From NCBI GenBank assembly GCA_012064415.1, contig SSNU01000255.1, positions 1-64,000 of the forward strand: a DNA stretch of 64,000 nt, written 5' to 3'. The notes under the pieces are model-generated. The model saw only the letters and a program-made list of their open reading frames with translations. It ran no database searches and had not been told where the DNA came from. Within the stretch, counting starts at the first letter, position 1; each line of letters opens with the position of its first letter. The position numbers were made by a program, and so were the translations under genes. This DNA is from Gyrodactylus bullatarudis (taxonomy: Eukaryota > Platyhelminthes > Monogenea > Gyrodactylidea > Gyrodactylidae). Of the stretch, positions 1 to 14,600 are shown one piece after another.

Positions 1-2656
1 TCTGAAATTTTTCTTACACGTACTTGCGGAAAACGACATACTAGATCTGATTTTTCAATTTAAAAACATACTAATTCTGAATAAACGCCCATTGGACATA
101 CTAGTTTTGCAAATACCCCTCAAATTTAATTTGAAAGTTAGGGTCTGTATTTTCAATATTTGAATAAAAGTTTAGATTTTCAATAAAATTTGATCAACTG
201 ATTGGTTAATAAATTTCGTATGAATGAATGAAAATGAATTTGAAGCAAAGTTTAAGACTATAATTCTAGAGAATATCAAATAGGTATAGTTTTCATTTCT
301 ATTGGCATCTAATCTTGTAAAGCTTCTAAGGTTCTATTGATGTGTAACACTTCTGAAAAAGTTCTAGGGGTGTTAAGAATAAACTGGATGATTTTCCTTT
401 CTAGATGTATTAAAAGTCAAAAAAATTACTTATTATCAGCTAAACTTAATATTAGTAACAAGATTCCCGGGATTCTTGAAACTATCAGATAATCTTGAAA
501 TAGAGTAACAAGTTTTATTGCGTTCAGTTAATCTTTTTACTGGTATTGAATTTTAACTGAATTGCTAGGGAGTCTTGGAACTACCAAGAGTAACAAGATA
601 AACGGTAACATATATATTGGTCAGCTAATCGACAAAAATGTATTGTATATTCACGTATTCAATAGATTACGGTCTATTATCAAATGTCAAATGAAAATTA
701 TACCCCCGTTCCCAAAGAACACGAAATAGGATTTAAAAGATTTTCAATTTGCATAGAAAAATTTGAAAAACATAATAATATGCATATATGAGGCATGAGA
801 GGGTTAATTTTGCCTGACAAATTCTTTAATTTCAGTTTATATCGGTTAAGAAAAATTTTTCTCATCTACAATTATTGCCCGATAAATTAGATTTAATACA
901 TGTTCATCTGATATTTAATAGGTAACAAGGAATACATCACATGAAAAAATTTAAAATTTTTTATTTTATTTTCTTAACTGCGCAGAGTAATTCTCAGATA
1001 AAGTAGGAATAAGAAATCACAATTGTTTTGAAAATTTGTTTATTGTAGTCTAACAGATGAATAAATTGAAAAAAAAACTGTATGCATTGGATAATTTAAT
1101 ATTGAAGTCATGAAATTGATTTTTGGTTGAATTTTTTGAGATCTGTATCGCACAATATAGCTAATGGGATCATAGTTTCTTTCGAGTACGCATCGTTTAA
1201 TCTTCAACGAACTTGCTAATTATGGAAGAGTTTTTTTGCCTTGAACCCTTTCAGGACCATAAAGATTCTTCCACAAACGAAGCATCAGCTTCATATAGCT
1301 TGTTTATCAATATTCCCAAAAATATTTGGACTGAAAATTATTATTACGTTAGAATTGAAAAAAAATACCTGTACTTAAATAGGGAGAAATGTCAAAAATA
1401 TTTTATATGAAAAGAATTATAATTTTATATGCCTACTTTACAGTAACTGCATTTTTTTTTTTTAAAATCAGTGTTTGTATAACGAGTATTGAATACAATT
1501 CTCTTTTATAAGAACTTGAATACACAAAAAATAAATAATCCAATTTGAAAAATTTATTACCAAGATCGAGATTAATTCGAAATTTAAAATTGCTAATTCT
1601 AATGGAAAAAGTTTGTCTTATATCCGAAAAATATTCACTAATCTTGTGTGGTCGATTTTGGCTTCAAAAGTTGAAAAGTGGAAATTTCAGTTTCGAATTT
1701 TTTTAAATTTCTACAATTATTTCCAGAGATCTTCATGTCATCCAACTTTAGTTTTGAACCAATATTCGTTTTTTGATTTTAATTGTTTTATTTGGCATGA
1801 ATGACACAGAATGTTCTAAATAAGGGACTTTAATGTCAGCTTCTTATTCATTCAAATTCTTATAATAATTACTTATATTACATAGCTTAAAATAACTGAT
1901 AAAATTCTTCACGAAGCAAATCAAACATTTTTACTCGAAATTCAGAGTTTAAAAGGATAACTTTCGGGTAAAAACTTGAAAAAATTACAGATCATTTTTC
2001 TAATTTTATGAGCCTGAAAAAACAATTTTCTCAAAAAAAATAAATCAGATCAATTTCATATGGGAGAGAAAACTTTTGATGCATGCCTCACTTGAATTCT
2101 ATAGGGAGAGTTTGATAACTACCTCTTCACCACTACTCTCTACTCATTCGTATGATGATGTACTTAAAAATTAAGACAATTTAATTCAATTTCTCTCTTG
2201 GTTTGTTTATACACTATTTCTTATTTTCCCTTTTTCTATCGCACTCTCTCTCTCTTTAAAGAGTATTTATCTTTGTATCTTTTCATTCGTAAAAGAAAAA
2301 CAGTGTATTACATTTAATATTTTTTTGAGTAGTAAAGTAGAATATGTATAATACACAGTTTAGGGAAGATATGATGAATAATGTGTATGTAACGTGTGTG
2401 TGTAACGATGCTGGTTGAAAATCAGAGTGAATTTTATTGGTCCTTAAATCTGATTGGCCAGTCCAATCTTATGCTTAAATTGAATTTTCATTTCAAAAAT
2501 ATACAATAGAATAATAATAATAATAATAATATGATGATGATGACCTAATTGGTACACTGTTGACATTTTTTCTGCTCCAAATCTAGGGATAAATAGGTGA
2601 TGATCTCTTGGATATATACTCATTGAATATACTCAACTTTCAAATGTGACTTGTAT
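1..2656. other. Upstream region of the Shaker gene, no gene seen
   Basis: A+T-rich sequence with no supported gene. The first 120 bases hold three loose copies of the word ACATACTA at about 30-base spacing. A decayed Ginger-like element end lies at about 440-610. A pyrimidine-rich CTCTCTCT run lies near 2243-2256, and an (AAT)n then (ATG)n microsatellite at about 2508-2541, just upstream of the channel coding region. The Shaker transcript start should lie here or in an unrecognised upstream exon; I cannot place a promoter. Confidence 0.6.
440..614 (-). mobile_element. Decayed end of a Ginger-like TIR element
   Basis: The stretch ends in AGATAAACGGTAACA followed by TATATATA. This matches the right end of the 18605-20103 element (AGATTAACGGTAACA then TATA). 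Inside it are degraded copies of the same subterminal units (AGTAACAAG, AGTCTTG, ACTATCAG). No matching left end was found, so only one end is supported. It is a second, older member of the family nested at 17-20 kb. Confidence 0.6.
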
Positions 2657-5600
2657 ATGAATGCTTTTCAAATATCACAACATAAAGTTACCAATAATAG
2701 ACCAAGTCAGCGTAAAAACTCAGAACATTCTCTGACTGGTGTATCTGGTCAAAGTGTTGTTAATTCTAATAATATTCGTTATCAACAATTTACAATTTCT
2801 GCCACTTCAAGTGGTATAAATATTAACACTAGGAATTGTTCCCAATTAGATGATAACGATGGAGAGAATTTTCAGATAAAACCATTAATAAATAATAATA
2901 ATCATGAAATTGATGAGTTATCTTCCATTTCTAGCCGGCAGTATGGAAATAGAACTCTACAGGGTAATGTTACAACAATACCTGGTTACAATATTCACCA
3001 AATGCCAAATTCACGTCAATCAGATCGTCACATATCAGCAAATAACAGTTCAAATGTTAATCAAAACTCTTCTTCGTATACTGGAGACCAGGACAAGTCA
3101 ACAGACCCGAATAATGACATGTATCACCCTCCCCCACAACAGTTTCATTATATTTCAGATAAATCAGAACATGATGAAGACTACCATCATCGGATCGGGG
3201 AAAAGTCTCGGACATCAAAGCAGCATCAGACACAAAACTTAAGCCATGGTGATGAACCGGATGGTACCGATAATCGGCCGCATGATGATACAAATCATGA
3301 TGATCGGATTATAGTCAACATTTCTGGAATGCGATATGAAACACAAGAGAAAACTCTAAACAAATTTCCAAACACACTCCTTGGGAATCCGAGGAAACGA
3401 ATGCGACATTTCGACTTTGAACGAAATGAATACTTCTTTGATAGAAATCGACCATGTTTTGATGCAATTTTGTACTATTACCAGAGCAATGGCAGATTAC
3501 GTAGACCAGTTAATGTACCCATTGATGTGTTTACAGAAGAAATAAACTTTTATGAAATTGACCAAGATGCCATTGAAAAGTATAAAGACGATGAAGGATT
3601 TATCCGGGAAGATCCAAAGATTCTACCAGAAAATTTATTGCAGAGAAAAATTTGGCTCCTTTTCGAATATCCGGAATCATCAAAGAATGCAAAGATTATA
3701 GCAATCATTTCAGTTTTTGTTATTGTCCTATCAATTGTAATATTTTGCGTAGAGACCTTGCCACATTTCAAACATTATCGCGTTAATCCAAGTAATAAAG
3801 AACTCACTATTGAAGAGGACGACCTTCCAGAATTGACAGATCCATTTTTCATCATTGAAACTATATGTATAATATGGTTTACCTTTGAACTGCTAGTTCG
3901 ATTCTCCTCGTCACCAGTAAAGTTGAAGTTTTTCAAGAATATCATGAACTTTATTGATATCATGGCAATTATTCCATATTTTATTACCCTTGGTACAATT
4001 ATTGCTGATGACAGTTCACGAAGTCAAAACCAGGCCATGTCATTAGCCATTCTCCGTGTCATTCGATTAGTTAGAGTATTTAGAATTTTCAAATTATCCC
4101 GTCACTCAAAGGGTCTCCAGATCCTCGGACAAACATTGAAGGCCAGTATCAGAGAATTGGGTCTTTTAGTATTTTTCCTTTTGATTAGTGTTATATTATT
4201 TTCATCGGCGGTATACTTTGCTGAAATTGATGCTGATAAAACCTATTTCAAGTCAATACCAGATGCCTTTTGGTGGGCTGTTGTTACCATGACAACTGTT
4301 GGTTATGGTGATATGCGACCTGTTACTCTTGGGGGAAAATTAGTTGGATCCCTATGTGCAATAGCTGGTGAGTTCTTGTATTCAATCGAAGTTAATTTTG
4401 GATATTTTTATTCAATCAATAATTTGAACAATATAAAACTAATGAATAGTGCAGCACCTATACTTAACAAAGGTTACTAGAATTATTTCGTTCTAGGTGC
4501 TTAGGTAATATATCCCACAGGTTCGTCTTATTTGGTTATGGATTAGCCCATTTTGCTGGGATCCATTAGTAAGCTGTAACATTCAGCGACATGAGCTAAT
4601 CCATTACCAAATAAAACGTTCTTGTGGGAAATATTACCTAAGCACCTAGAAGGAAATATTTCTAGTAATATAAAACTAGTTGACATGAATGAGAAAACTC
4701 AATATTTTTCTTCGGAAAGTCATAAGGAAATTTATTTTTCGAATTCCATGATGAAATACGCCAATAATTCACTCTGACCAAAATTAGGCCGTTTTTTTGA
4801 ATTTCGAAAATGCACTAAATTTCCACTTTTCTACTTTCAAACCCAAAATTTTTATCGATTCCAATGATTTGAAGCAGTTAAATGCAGATATTCGAGATCA
4901 GAATTAGACAATGCATTAAAATTGTACAATGAACACTCTTTCCCTATTACAATTACTTGAATAAATTTTTATTTCAGTACGAATAACAATGTTTCAAAAA
5001 AGTTTAGTTAATCAACCTCTTCCAATGATAACAAGAGTGTCACACAAGATTTAGACATTCTTTCGGAAAAAAATTCAAGAATGAGTAACATTTCCTATTG
5101 ATTTTCTCGAACATTTTTGAATGTAAAATCTTTATAATTCTTATATCTCTATATATTTTTTTTTCGAGCTTATTTTTCATGTCTACTGCCTACTGGTTAC
5201 ATAATAAAATATATATATATAAGGGGGTGATTGAATTTCACACTGAAATTTAATATTTTCAAAGGATTTCTTGCGAAATTAATACACTCAAATATATATA
5301 TATATGGGCGAAAGAAATATTTCCATTCTTGATAGATTTTACTGTATAAATTTATTGAGTTAATTTTTCTCCTATTGAGTGAGAATAATCAAATGATAAA
5401 TCCAACTAAAACCAATCAGAGTCGGGGAAATTTGAATCTATTTAAAAATTTAGTTTGGCGATCTCGTGGAAGATAATATGCTCTCTAGGGTCAAGAAACT
5501 GTCCTATTTAAGTTTACATTAAATAGTGTTGAAATTTGTTTAAATTCGTGAATTTAATCCAAGTTCAAATAATTCAAAATATCTATTAACGCTTTCGATA

Positions 5601-8600
5601 TCAAAACTTTATAAATCATATTATTTATGACATTAGCTGAGTGTTTGTAACAAGTAATTTTAAAATAAATTCACTCATTGGCCAAATTTAAATTACTCAC
5701 CAGTAGATAAGAATTTCAATTTAAATCAGAGCTTGATGAAATTATGTTAAAGAAAAAATTCATAAAATTTCCTCTTAATGTTTTTTATGGTCACATTTAA
5801 GTAATTCGATGATAGAATCAAACCTGAAACTTTCTTTGTTTAGCTATGGTATCGAAAGGGTAAACAAACTTTTTTCAACTATGGTGAGAATAAAACCAAA
5901 TTAATCGAAATTTTGATCTTCAACTTGATTCAACAATAAGAGGAGAAATGGTATTTTAGATTGTGAAAATTTCATCAACACTATCCATTCTCAGAGTATG
6001 TCGGTGAAATAAATTCCGGTAGATATTTTTCCCCTCAAAAATTTGACTAATAAAATAAATCTTTTTCGATCAATGAATCGAGAATTGATTCAGAATTCTA
6101 ATTGAATTTATTTTTCTCGATTTCAAAAAATAACAGTTTTTCAAAGCACTTCACATTCTTTCATACTGATTCTCTTCTCCCTGCGCTTTGGGCTATTGTT
6201 ACTGTTCAGTGCACACAGATACACACTAAAGTCAACTAATATACAATGTACATATAAATTCAAGTTTTTTCGCTTTTGGGATAATTTACCTATGTGATGT
6301 TGGACATATCCTTATCGAAAACATTGAGATTTTTTTGAGAATCACAACCAACTTTTTTTCTCTCACTTCATCAAGGGTTTTCGATTGCTCGTTATTTTCA
6401 ACAATTATTGACTAAACGTTTGTTTCAATTTTCTCCAATTCTCTATTTGTTTTAGAAATCTTGATGGAACTTTAATGGTCTTTTGTGCTACCAATCTGAA
6501 TCAAGATATATCAGTAATATTAGGCTAGTCACCATTAAAATAGACTAAATAGCTGAGTCACCGTTGCCATAGTAATAAAGGAAGAAAATGATTTCAGTTA
6601 TTTCTCAAATTAGGCCTTTATCTTGAGTATATTCATCAGTTTGATACTAATCTGCAAACATTAAATCAGAAAATCTACTGATGAGTATGCCCGATATAAA
6701 GATCTAGTTTTGATTGATAAATCCTTCTAAACAAAGTTTTCCATGTTAGTTTAATCATCTATTCTGTCAGAATCATTTAACCCTCGTCCGAAATATTTAT
6801 TTTTCTTATGGGGGTTTCAATACAAATGGGGTGAAAAATAACCCGAGATTTCGTTCTAGGGTTAACTCAGCAAGGCATAGTGGAATGATTTCGAAATATC
6901 ACAAAGAATTATCACAAGATTTGACAAAGTTTCAGTATCTTGAAAACTTTATCTGATTCAGCTGAAATGGCACCTTTCCTTGTCACGAAAAAAAAAATTT
7001 TTCCTGCCATTGTAAGAAATTGTTGTTCTTTTCGCTTCTTGAGATAGATGAGATAACTGTTGCTGTTTAATTTCAATTAAACATCTTTTGTCGTGTTTAT
7101 ACTTTCTAGGAGAATTATTTTCTTTTTTTTCCAAACGAAAGAAATGTTCCAATCATTCTCAGCATTACAAGGTGATATATCCCACAATTTTAATTAATAC
7201 ATTTTGACGAGTTTTTTCTTTTCCGAGAAAGAAAGAATATCTTTTTCCATTCATTTTTTTCCCCGAAAAAATGGATTTTTTTTCCTATTTTTCCTCACTT
7301 GTACGCTGTTTTAAAAGTTTACTATAATTATGATTTTTTTTTAATTTGAAAAAACGTATATTTTTCCACTGTTCTTCATTCATCTCTCCTACTAAATTAT
7401 AACGTATTGGAAAAATGGTGTTTTTCTATTGTTATTATTAATAATAATAATTTATTATATAGTTCATGATTTCAGTCTAAGCTTACTCTGAAAATCTATG
7501 CTTAATCTGGATTACAGAAAATATCGATCTTTTGATACTAGAAAATTTTGCTTATTTTTTTGAACTTGTCCCATTTCTTCAATAAGTTAAGAAAGATAAC
7601 TATTCAAAAAAGATAAAAGCAGCATAATTTTATTTCTATGTTTAAGTGATAAAAATGAAATCGTAACTTATATAAACGAAATTCATAGGCATACATCCTA
7701 ATTTCAAAGATATACACTGACTCAAATATATTTATGATATATTTTATAGGTTAAAAGAAATTATTATGGATTAATAAGTTGAAAAATATATTTGAGAATT
7801 AATTTGAGTAATATTGAATAAAATTTATTTTGGATTAATTAAATCAAATTTTCATTCATTTTCCAGTATTTTGATAAGTTCAAGTCATTTTATGAAAGAA
7901 TATCACTCTGATATTAAAATTTATCTTTTTTTTTGCCCAGGTATGGCATGTAAATTCATATATATCACTCGTTAATTCATTATTTTATCCTTTTTAACTT
8001 GATTTTAGAGTCAAGGGTAAAATTATCTATCTTTGAATTTAGTGTGTATCTTATGACTTTCTCGTTTATGGCTTCGAAATTATAAATTAGCATTCAGTAT
8101 GTATAATTATAAATTATTTAGTTCACAAATATCCATAAGATTCACTTTTATCAGTGTTTTGTTAAACAGTATCAGTAAGATTTAATTATTTTCCCTTGAA
8201 AGTTCGCTTAAAAAAGTAAAAATAATTTGATGAGTCAGTGTATATCTTTGAAATTAGGATGTATGCCTATGAATTTCGTTAATATAAGTTACGAGTTCAT
8301 TTTTATCACTTAGACATGGAAAAGGTATAGAGATCATTTTATCTAGCTAGTACGTTTTAGTTGCTTAATTTCACTAATACCTGATCCATTTTTTCAGTTT
8401 TCTGTGTTTCTTAGAGAAATTTCATGTTCCAAATAACAATACTGTAGAATGGTTGAAAACTTTCCCTATATTTTGCTCTAAATCTTGGATAGTGAATGCG
8501 AGAGAGATGAAAAATTATAGATTTTAAACACATTCACGAAATAGGAAAACACCATTCTGGAAAGATTAGATTGGGTAGAGGAAAAACTGTTGTTGAAATG

Positions 8601-11600
8601 TCAAAACTTAAAAGCCCGTAAAATAACACGCAATAGCCTGTTTAACATAGCATTTTAATTGTGTAATACAATTCTGATTATTATCTAAATAATATATTCA
8701 ATTTATCATCTGAGAGAAGAATGACCCATTGCAGATATAATGTTAACACATGTCTAGACTTTACATTTTTGAAATTTTATCTTGCATCAATCACTTTGCC
8801 TGAACTTAGCAGTGATCAACTTCGCATGGAAACATTCACGAACATTGTTTGTTGAACATGTTCAAGAATTTAACCCTCAAAAACCCAGAGAAATTTTTCT
8901 CAAGTTACATCGCTGAGGTTGAAAATTACGAAGGATTTTAGAATATGCTGATAACGAATAAGAAATGTATGAAAGTTTCTTTTTTTCTCTTCGATCGCTG
9001 TAAGTGGTTTTTCAAAAAAACCGTTCTTTATTTTTTCAAGGAATTCTTCAAAAACGAGTCAATTGTCATAACTTCTCAATAAAATAATTTAGCTTGATAA
9101 GTCATAGTTCATTTGAAAGAATATTAGTTTTTCTTTCAGAAAAGTGGTTAATTATAATTATAGCTTGATACAGTAACCTATCCCATATATGATCCGTTGA
9201 GGCTTAAAAGGGTCAATTGGTATCAAGTTTATTCTTGATTTTTGCAAAAGTTTTTTTACATGCTTTCTACCAGCAAGGTTTTAATTTTTTCAGTATTTGT
9301 CATTGTTATTCCTTTCAAAATTACAAATATCTTGTTTAGATAAAAATCAATTTTTTGTAATTTTTCAAATAAAAAACGTCTTTTAATGTTTCTTGATTTT
9401 AATATGAATTCATTTAATTTATTCAAAAGTAAAGTCAAATGGACTCATAAAGATATCGAGTGTAATCTGATAATGATTATGAATACCTGAAGATTTATTT
9501 TATCATATTGACAGGAGATTTTAGTAATTTTGGAGAAACCATTGTCCAAGAATACAAGAATAATATGGTTATTTGATTTTTAATGCCCTCCATTGAACTA
9601 TAGGGAAAAGAAATGACGTAGTATAATTTACGCTATCAGCTAATCTTTGAAATGAATCTTGGTTACAATTTACACAAACGGAAAAATAGTCATTAATAAA
9701 AAAAGTTTAATTAACTGATTTTATCTCGATTTTCTCTGGAGATGTGAGCGTCATCTAGGAAGAAGTTGTAGTCTATTTGTTTTGTATATTCTTCTAAAAA
9801 AAGAGTATAAAATTCATATTATCTACAAATAAAATTTTTAAGATGGATCATAGTTTCTTCTTCATTCCATGAGCTCCCTGATTGCCCCGAGAAAAATAAA
9901 ACTAAATTATATTCCAGCCAGCGACTTAATTTTCTCTTTTACATTAAATATCTTTACGAATCAAAAGAACGTTTTAAACAAAAAATAATTTTTCTTTAAA
10001 AATCAACTTCCTTTGAATTATTTACGAATAATAAAACTCGTATCTTTGCATATTCTAGGAAATTAATAGATTTACTATCGAAAGGGTGGTTAACAAAGTA
10101 TCTCCTGAGGTTTAGATGTAAAGCTCATGAAGTTGGGAATCTATGATTTTTACGAAAACCTCGATTTTTAATCAAAATTTGCATAAGTTAAGATTTTTTA
10201 GAATCCTACTCAATTTTGCCACTTTTACGATTTGAAGAAATAAAATCTGAAAAAAAATTTTTAATGAAAATATTGTCATTTTTCAAATTTTGATTTGGCG
10301 CCAAAATCTCATTTTTTCGAACTTTGAACTGAAATTTTTTATTGATATCAAAGTGAGAGAGTGGGATTTTGGCGCCAAATCGACCAACTTTACAATATTG
10401 AGTTGTTCAAGTGATACGTTTGTTTTCTAATATATGTTTTTCAAATAACATAATTGAAATTCATAAGAATGAATTTTTCTCTGGATTTTGAGTTTTCTGT
10501 AAGAACAGCAAATTCTCCTCTTCATCGCAACTAGCTTTAGTTATTTCATCTTATTTATATTTATTATTACAGAGTTGAGAATTTTGAAAATAATTTATCT
10601 ATTTTTTCCTAATATGTTCGAGTTTTTACTCCAACACATAAATCATTGAATTTTTCCCTTGTTTTACTCATTAATTATATTTTATTATCGTAGTTTTTGT
10701 GACCAAATCAAGCATTTTTCAATATAACATTCCAATATAGACTTTATTTTCAAAATTAGTACACTAAACTTCAAAAAAAACGTATGAAATTCAAACTATT
10801 TTGTTTTATTACTATTGAGTAGGAGTATGTATTAGCATTTCAGAAATATTAACAGATACAATACTATACAGACACACATAAATTCTACTCACATATGGTT
10901 CACTAAACCTCTTCCATGAAGTAGGTCAAGTGCTTGACAAAAAATATCGAATTTTTTTTTCTTATTTTGTTGTGACTTCCTTGTACCACTAAACTCTTAT
11001 GTACAATGAACTTTAATGAATGAATTAAATCCTCATTTTTACATGGTAATTTTTTAATTGCTTTTCTCACAGGCTATGTTAGCCTAGACTGAGTAATAGG
11101 GACTTTACGTTAACATGTTTTTATTTGAGTTTTGAGCTAGTAGTAATAAAGATCAGTTCACTTTAATCATACCTACATGTCCCGAGATTTTCTTACCATT
11201 TAAAATTTTGCTGTAAAATACTTTAAAGTAGTGATATTTTTCAAGATTTTATTTCTTCATAAAAATAAAGATTTGCTCCGTTTTTATTCCATTTCTAAAC
11301 ATCCTAATTTAATGAAAATTTGCTAATCGTGTAAAATGATGGATACTTTACATGAATATACTATACGTGTGTAGTTGTTTCCAGAGCTGAGACGCGAGAA
11401 CATTTTGTTAAGTTGGATTAGTTTTACTGGTTTAAATTGATTGAAATCGGCAAAAATGAATGCCGTTCTCAATACCAGTTATTCTTAACATTTTATCAGC
11501 TAGACCTGTTTTTGAAATATCACAAAATTTATACCGAAAGTTTCAGTGAAATAGATCCCCACAATTATTAGAAAGCTAATTAATGAGCTTTATGTGTTTA

Positions 11601-14600
11601 TCAGGATATTCTGAAAACTCAATGCAGATATCAATAAATTTTGCAGATTTTACTGAGTATTTTCGTGTATAGTTTATATTTACTGATTTAAAAGAACAAA
11701 TTTACACACAGTCTATCATCATATTCTATGTTTTCATTCACAACATTTTGATAAAGGATTTGCAGTTTTTTTAGATAAATTAAAGAAAAAAAGTTTACAC
11801 CGGATCCATTTTATGATCTCTTCCTTTTGACCTTATTCGTAGAGTTTGAGGGGAAATTGATGAAAATTAGAAAAAAAGGATGAATCTGACAGTTAGATAT
11901 CATTAGGATATTTGACATAGCTCCAAAGTTTTATCCAGTACACACAGTAAATACATTAATAAATATATACGAATTCATAGGCAAACACATTGATGGAGGG
12001 GATGTTTGTGATAAGTGATTCTAAAGTGTGAAAATATGAACTTTTGCGTATGAAATATTCAAATTAGTTCACTGTATTATTAAAAAGTTTCGTCTCCTAT
12101 CAACATTCACTCTATAGGGATGATTGATCGGACGATTGAGAATCATTCTTCTCAGACGAAATAGTAGTTAATGTTAATAAGCATCGAGAGTATTCGATAT
12201 CGTTCCTTCATGGAGTTAGTGTTATAATAAATTTGGAAATATTCCTTCCAACTGAAGTTAGATTTGATATGAAGATGATAATTCATTATTTTTACAAATA
12301 CAATATCTCTGATAGGCAAATGTATGAATATTTATGAGCCGATAATTCAACTTGGAATAAATTAGGCCATCTTTTAATTTTCAACCTTTTAGCCGAATAT
12401 TTTTATCAGACAAAAATTTTGAATTTTATAATAAAATTGATTAAAACTTAGGTCAATATTAGAATTCTCAGCCATGGTCATCCAAACGTTTCGACGGTGA
12501 TTGTCTTCACACGCCTTCTTCAGTGGTACGAAAGTATATAAATAGTAATTTGTTTTTTGACAAACTTGTCGTACAACTGAAGAAGGCATGTGAAGACAAT
12601 TACCGTCGAAACGTTTGGATGACCATGGCTGAGAATTCTAATATTGACCTAAGTTTTAATCAATTTTATTATAAAACTAATTTTAGATCATTTTTCACTG
12701 ATTCGAAAAATTTTGAATATTCATTTTTGTGATTTAAAATTCAGATGCTCTTATTCTCCATAACAATACGAACATTTCAATATATTTTGTTCAGTATCTT
12801 TATCTGAAATCAAGAATAGAAATATATTATTTCAATAAAGTTCAGACTTTGACAACTTTCGCGAATCGATTTTTAAAAAAGTTTATACATAAGAGTTGGT
12901 TTTTTTAATACCACTCAACTGAAGCATTAAAGAGCTATTCGATGGAATCAGTTTTGAAATTTTAAACTCTAGAAACTTCAAACATTTTATGGATATTTCG
13001 ATTAAATATGAATCATGATAGAATTTTTTTAGATTTAGCATTGAGTAGTGATTTGCATTTGTATTGAGAATGTTGAATTTCAAAATCAAAAAGAGGCTTG
13101 GAAAGGCTACTTTTACTTGTAGAGGTCTAAAAAGCCAGTGCACAATTTTAATAAAATACACAATAAATTTAAACGAAAAATCGATGATTCGTCCAACATC
13201 AAGAAATATGACCTAAAAATTCATTTTTAATATAATATGCTCTAGCGATTTTTTGTTGAAACCCATATACCCCAAAGATCTAATTTTCTTATAATTTCAT
13301 TATTTTATTATAAAAACATTACTATTTTTCTAATAAATCTCTTAATAAGACATATACAAAAATAATTATAATTAGACAATTAACCTACTAGCAAACTGTG
13401 GTCACTGGTAATTACTATATCCATATGAAGTCTAACTTGATGTAGATTGTCTTCTCACATCTAGTTGTCAGAAATTTGGACAAGCAAGGGTTCTGGCCTA
13501 GTGGTTAGAAGCGTTGCCTCACAACGTTGAAGACCTAGGTTCGAATCTTGGGTATGGTGTACTGACGAGTACTAATAAGGACGAAACGCGTCTACATCTG
13601 CCAACGTGAGTTGAATATTAATTGACTCTCTTATGGAATTGACACTTGCTTATCCGAATTTCTGACACCTAGATCTGAGAAGACAATCTCCATCCATATG
13701 GATATAGTAATTATCAGTGACCACACTTTGCTAGTAGGTTAATTGTCTAAAGATACTGTAATTTCTACATGTCCTTATTTACAAAAATATTTAATTTTTT
13801 TAATTTGACATTTTGAAATAACCTTAGGTGGCGTGGGTAATTTGAATTTCATGTAGTATGACGTGATTGTCTTAGTAAGAACGATTCTGATTGGTCAGTT
13901 CAAGTCAAAATGTATCGAAAAGAGAAATATGACCTATTATATATGCTCTTTTAATATATGACGCGAAACAAAATATATGACACATATATGCCCTAACAAC
14001 TTTAAAACCCTTACCCCCACAATGATTTTGAATAGACCGTTGTGTTTGTTTTGAGAAATAGACCTATCAAAAAAATATAACTTTTATGACTTTTTGAGGC
14101 CCTAGTTGGCACGTTTCGTCCTATTTTGGGCTTGTCAGTTTGCCAAAACCTGGGATTTGAACTTAGGATTTGTATTACAATGAATAGTCACAGCAAAATG
14201 GGCTAATCCATAACCAAATAAGACGAACCTGTGGGATATATTAACTAGGCACCTAGAACGAAATAATTGTAGATAATCTTTGTAAGTATAGGTGCTGTAC
14301 TATTACTCTAATTCAAAGTATTTTTATTTATCATTAAAATTATCTCTCATATTTTTTTTCTTGATGAAAAAATTGAGATATTTTTAAAAACTTCATACCA
14401 ATTTTCCCTGAATCTTGTTGGGTTGAATCGTGAACTGCCAGTTTTAATTTCTTTAAATTCTAGGCATTTCATGTTGTAATTTTTGCTTGCAACCATGAAT
14501 GTTGACAGGAATAATTTTTGTGTGAACGCTTTCATGCGAATTAAATTTTTTAAAATACTTTTTTTCCCATTGTCAAACGTTGACATTTTTCCATCACCTC

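Noticed and set aside
1213..1804. Two short open frames upstream of Shaker
   Set aside because: A/T-rich composition, no similarity and no splice sites linking them to the channel.
4368..4480. Read-through extension of the Shaker frame past the S6 donor, giving a shorter channel
   Set aside because: The extension starts at a consensus donor, replaces the essential S6 gate and runs into a foldback repeat; exon 2 at 15079 restores S6 exactly.
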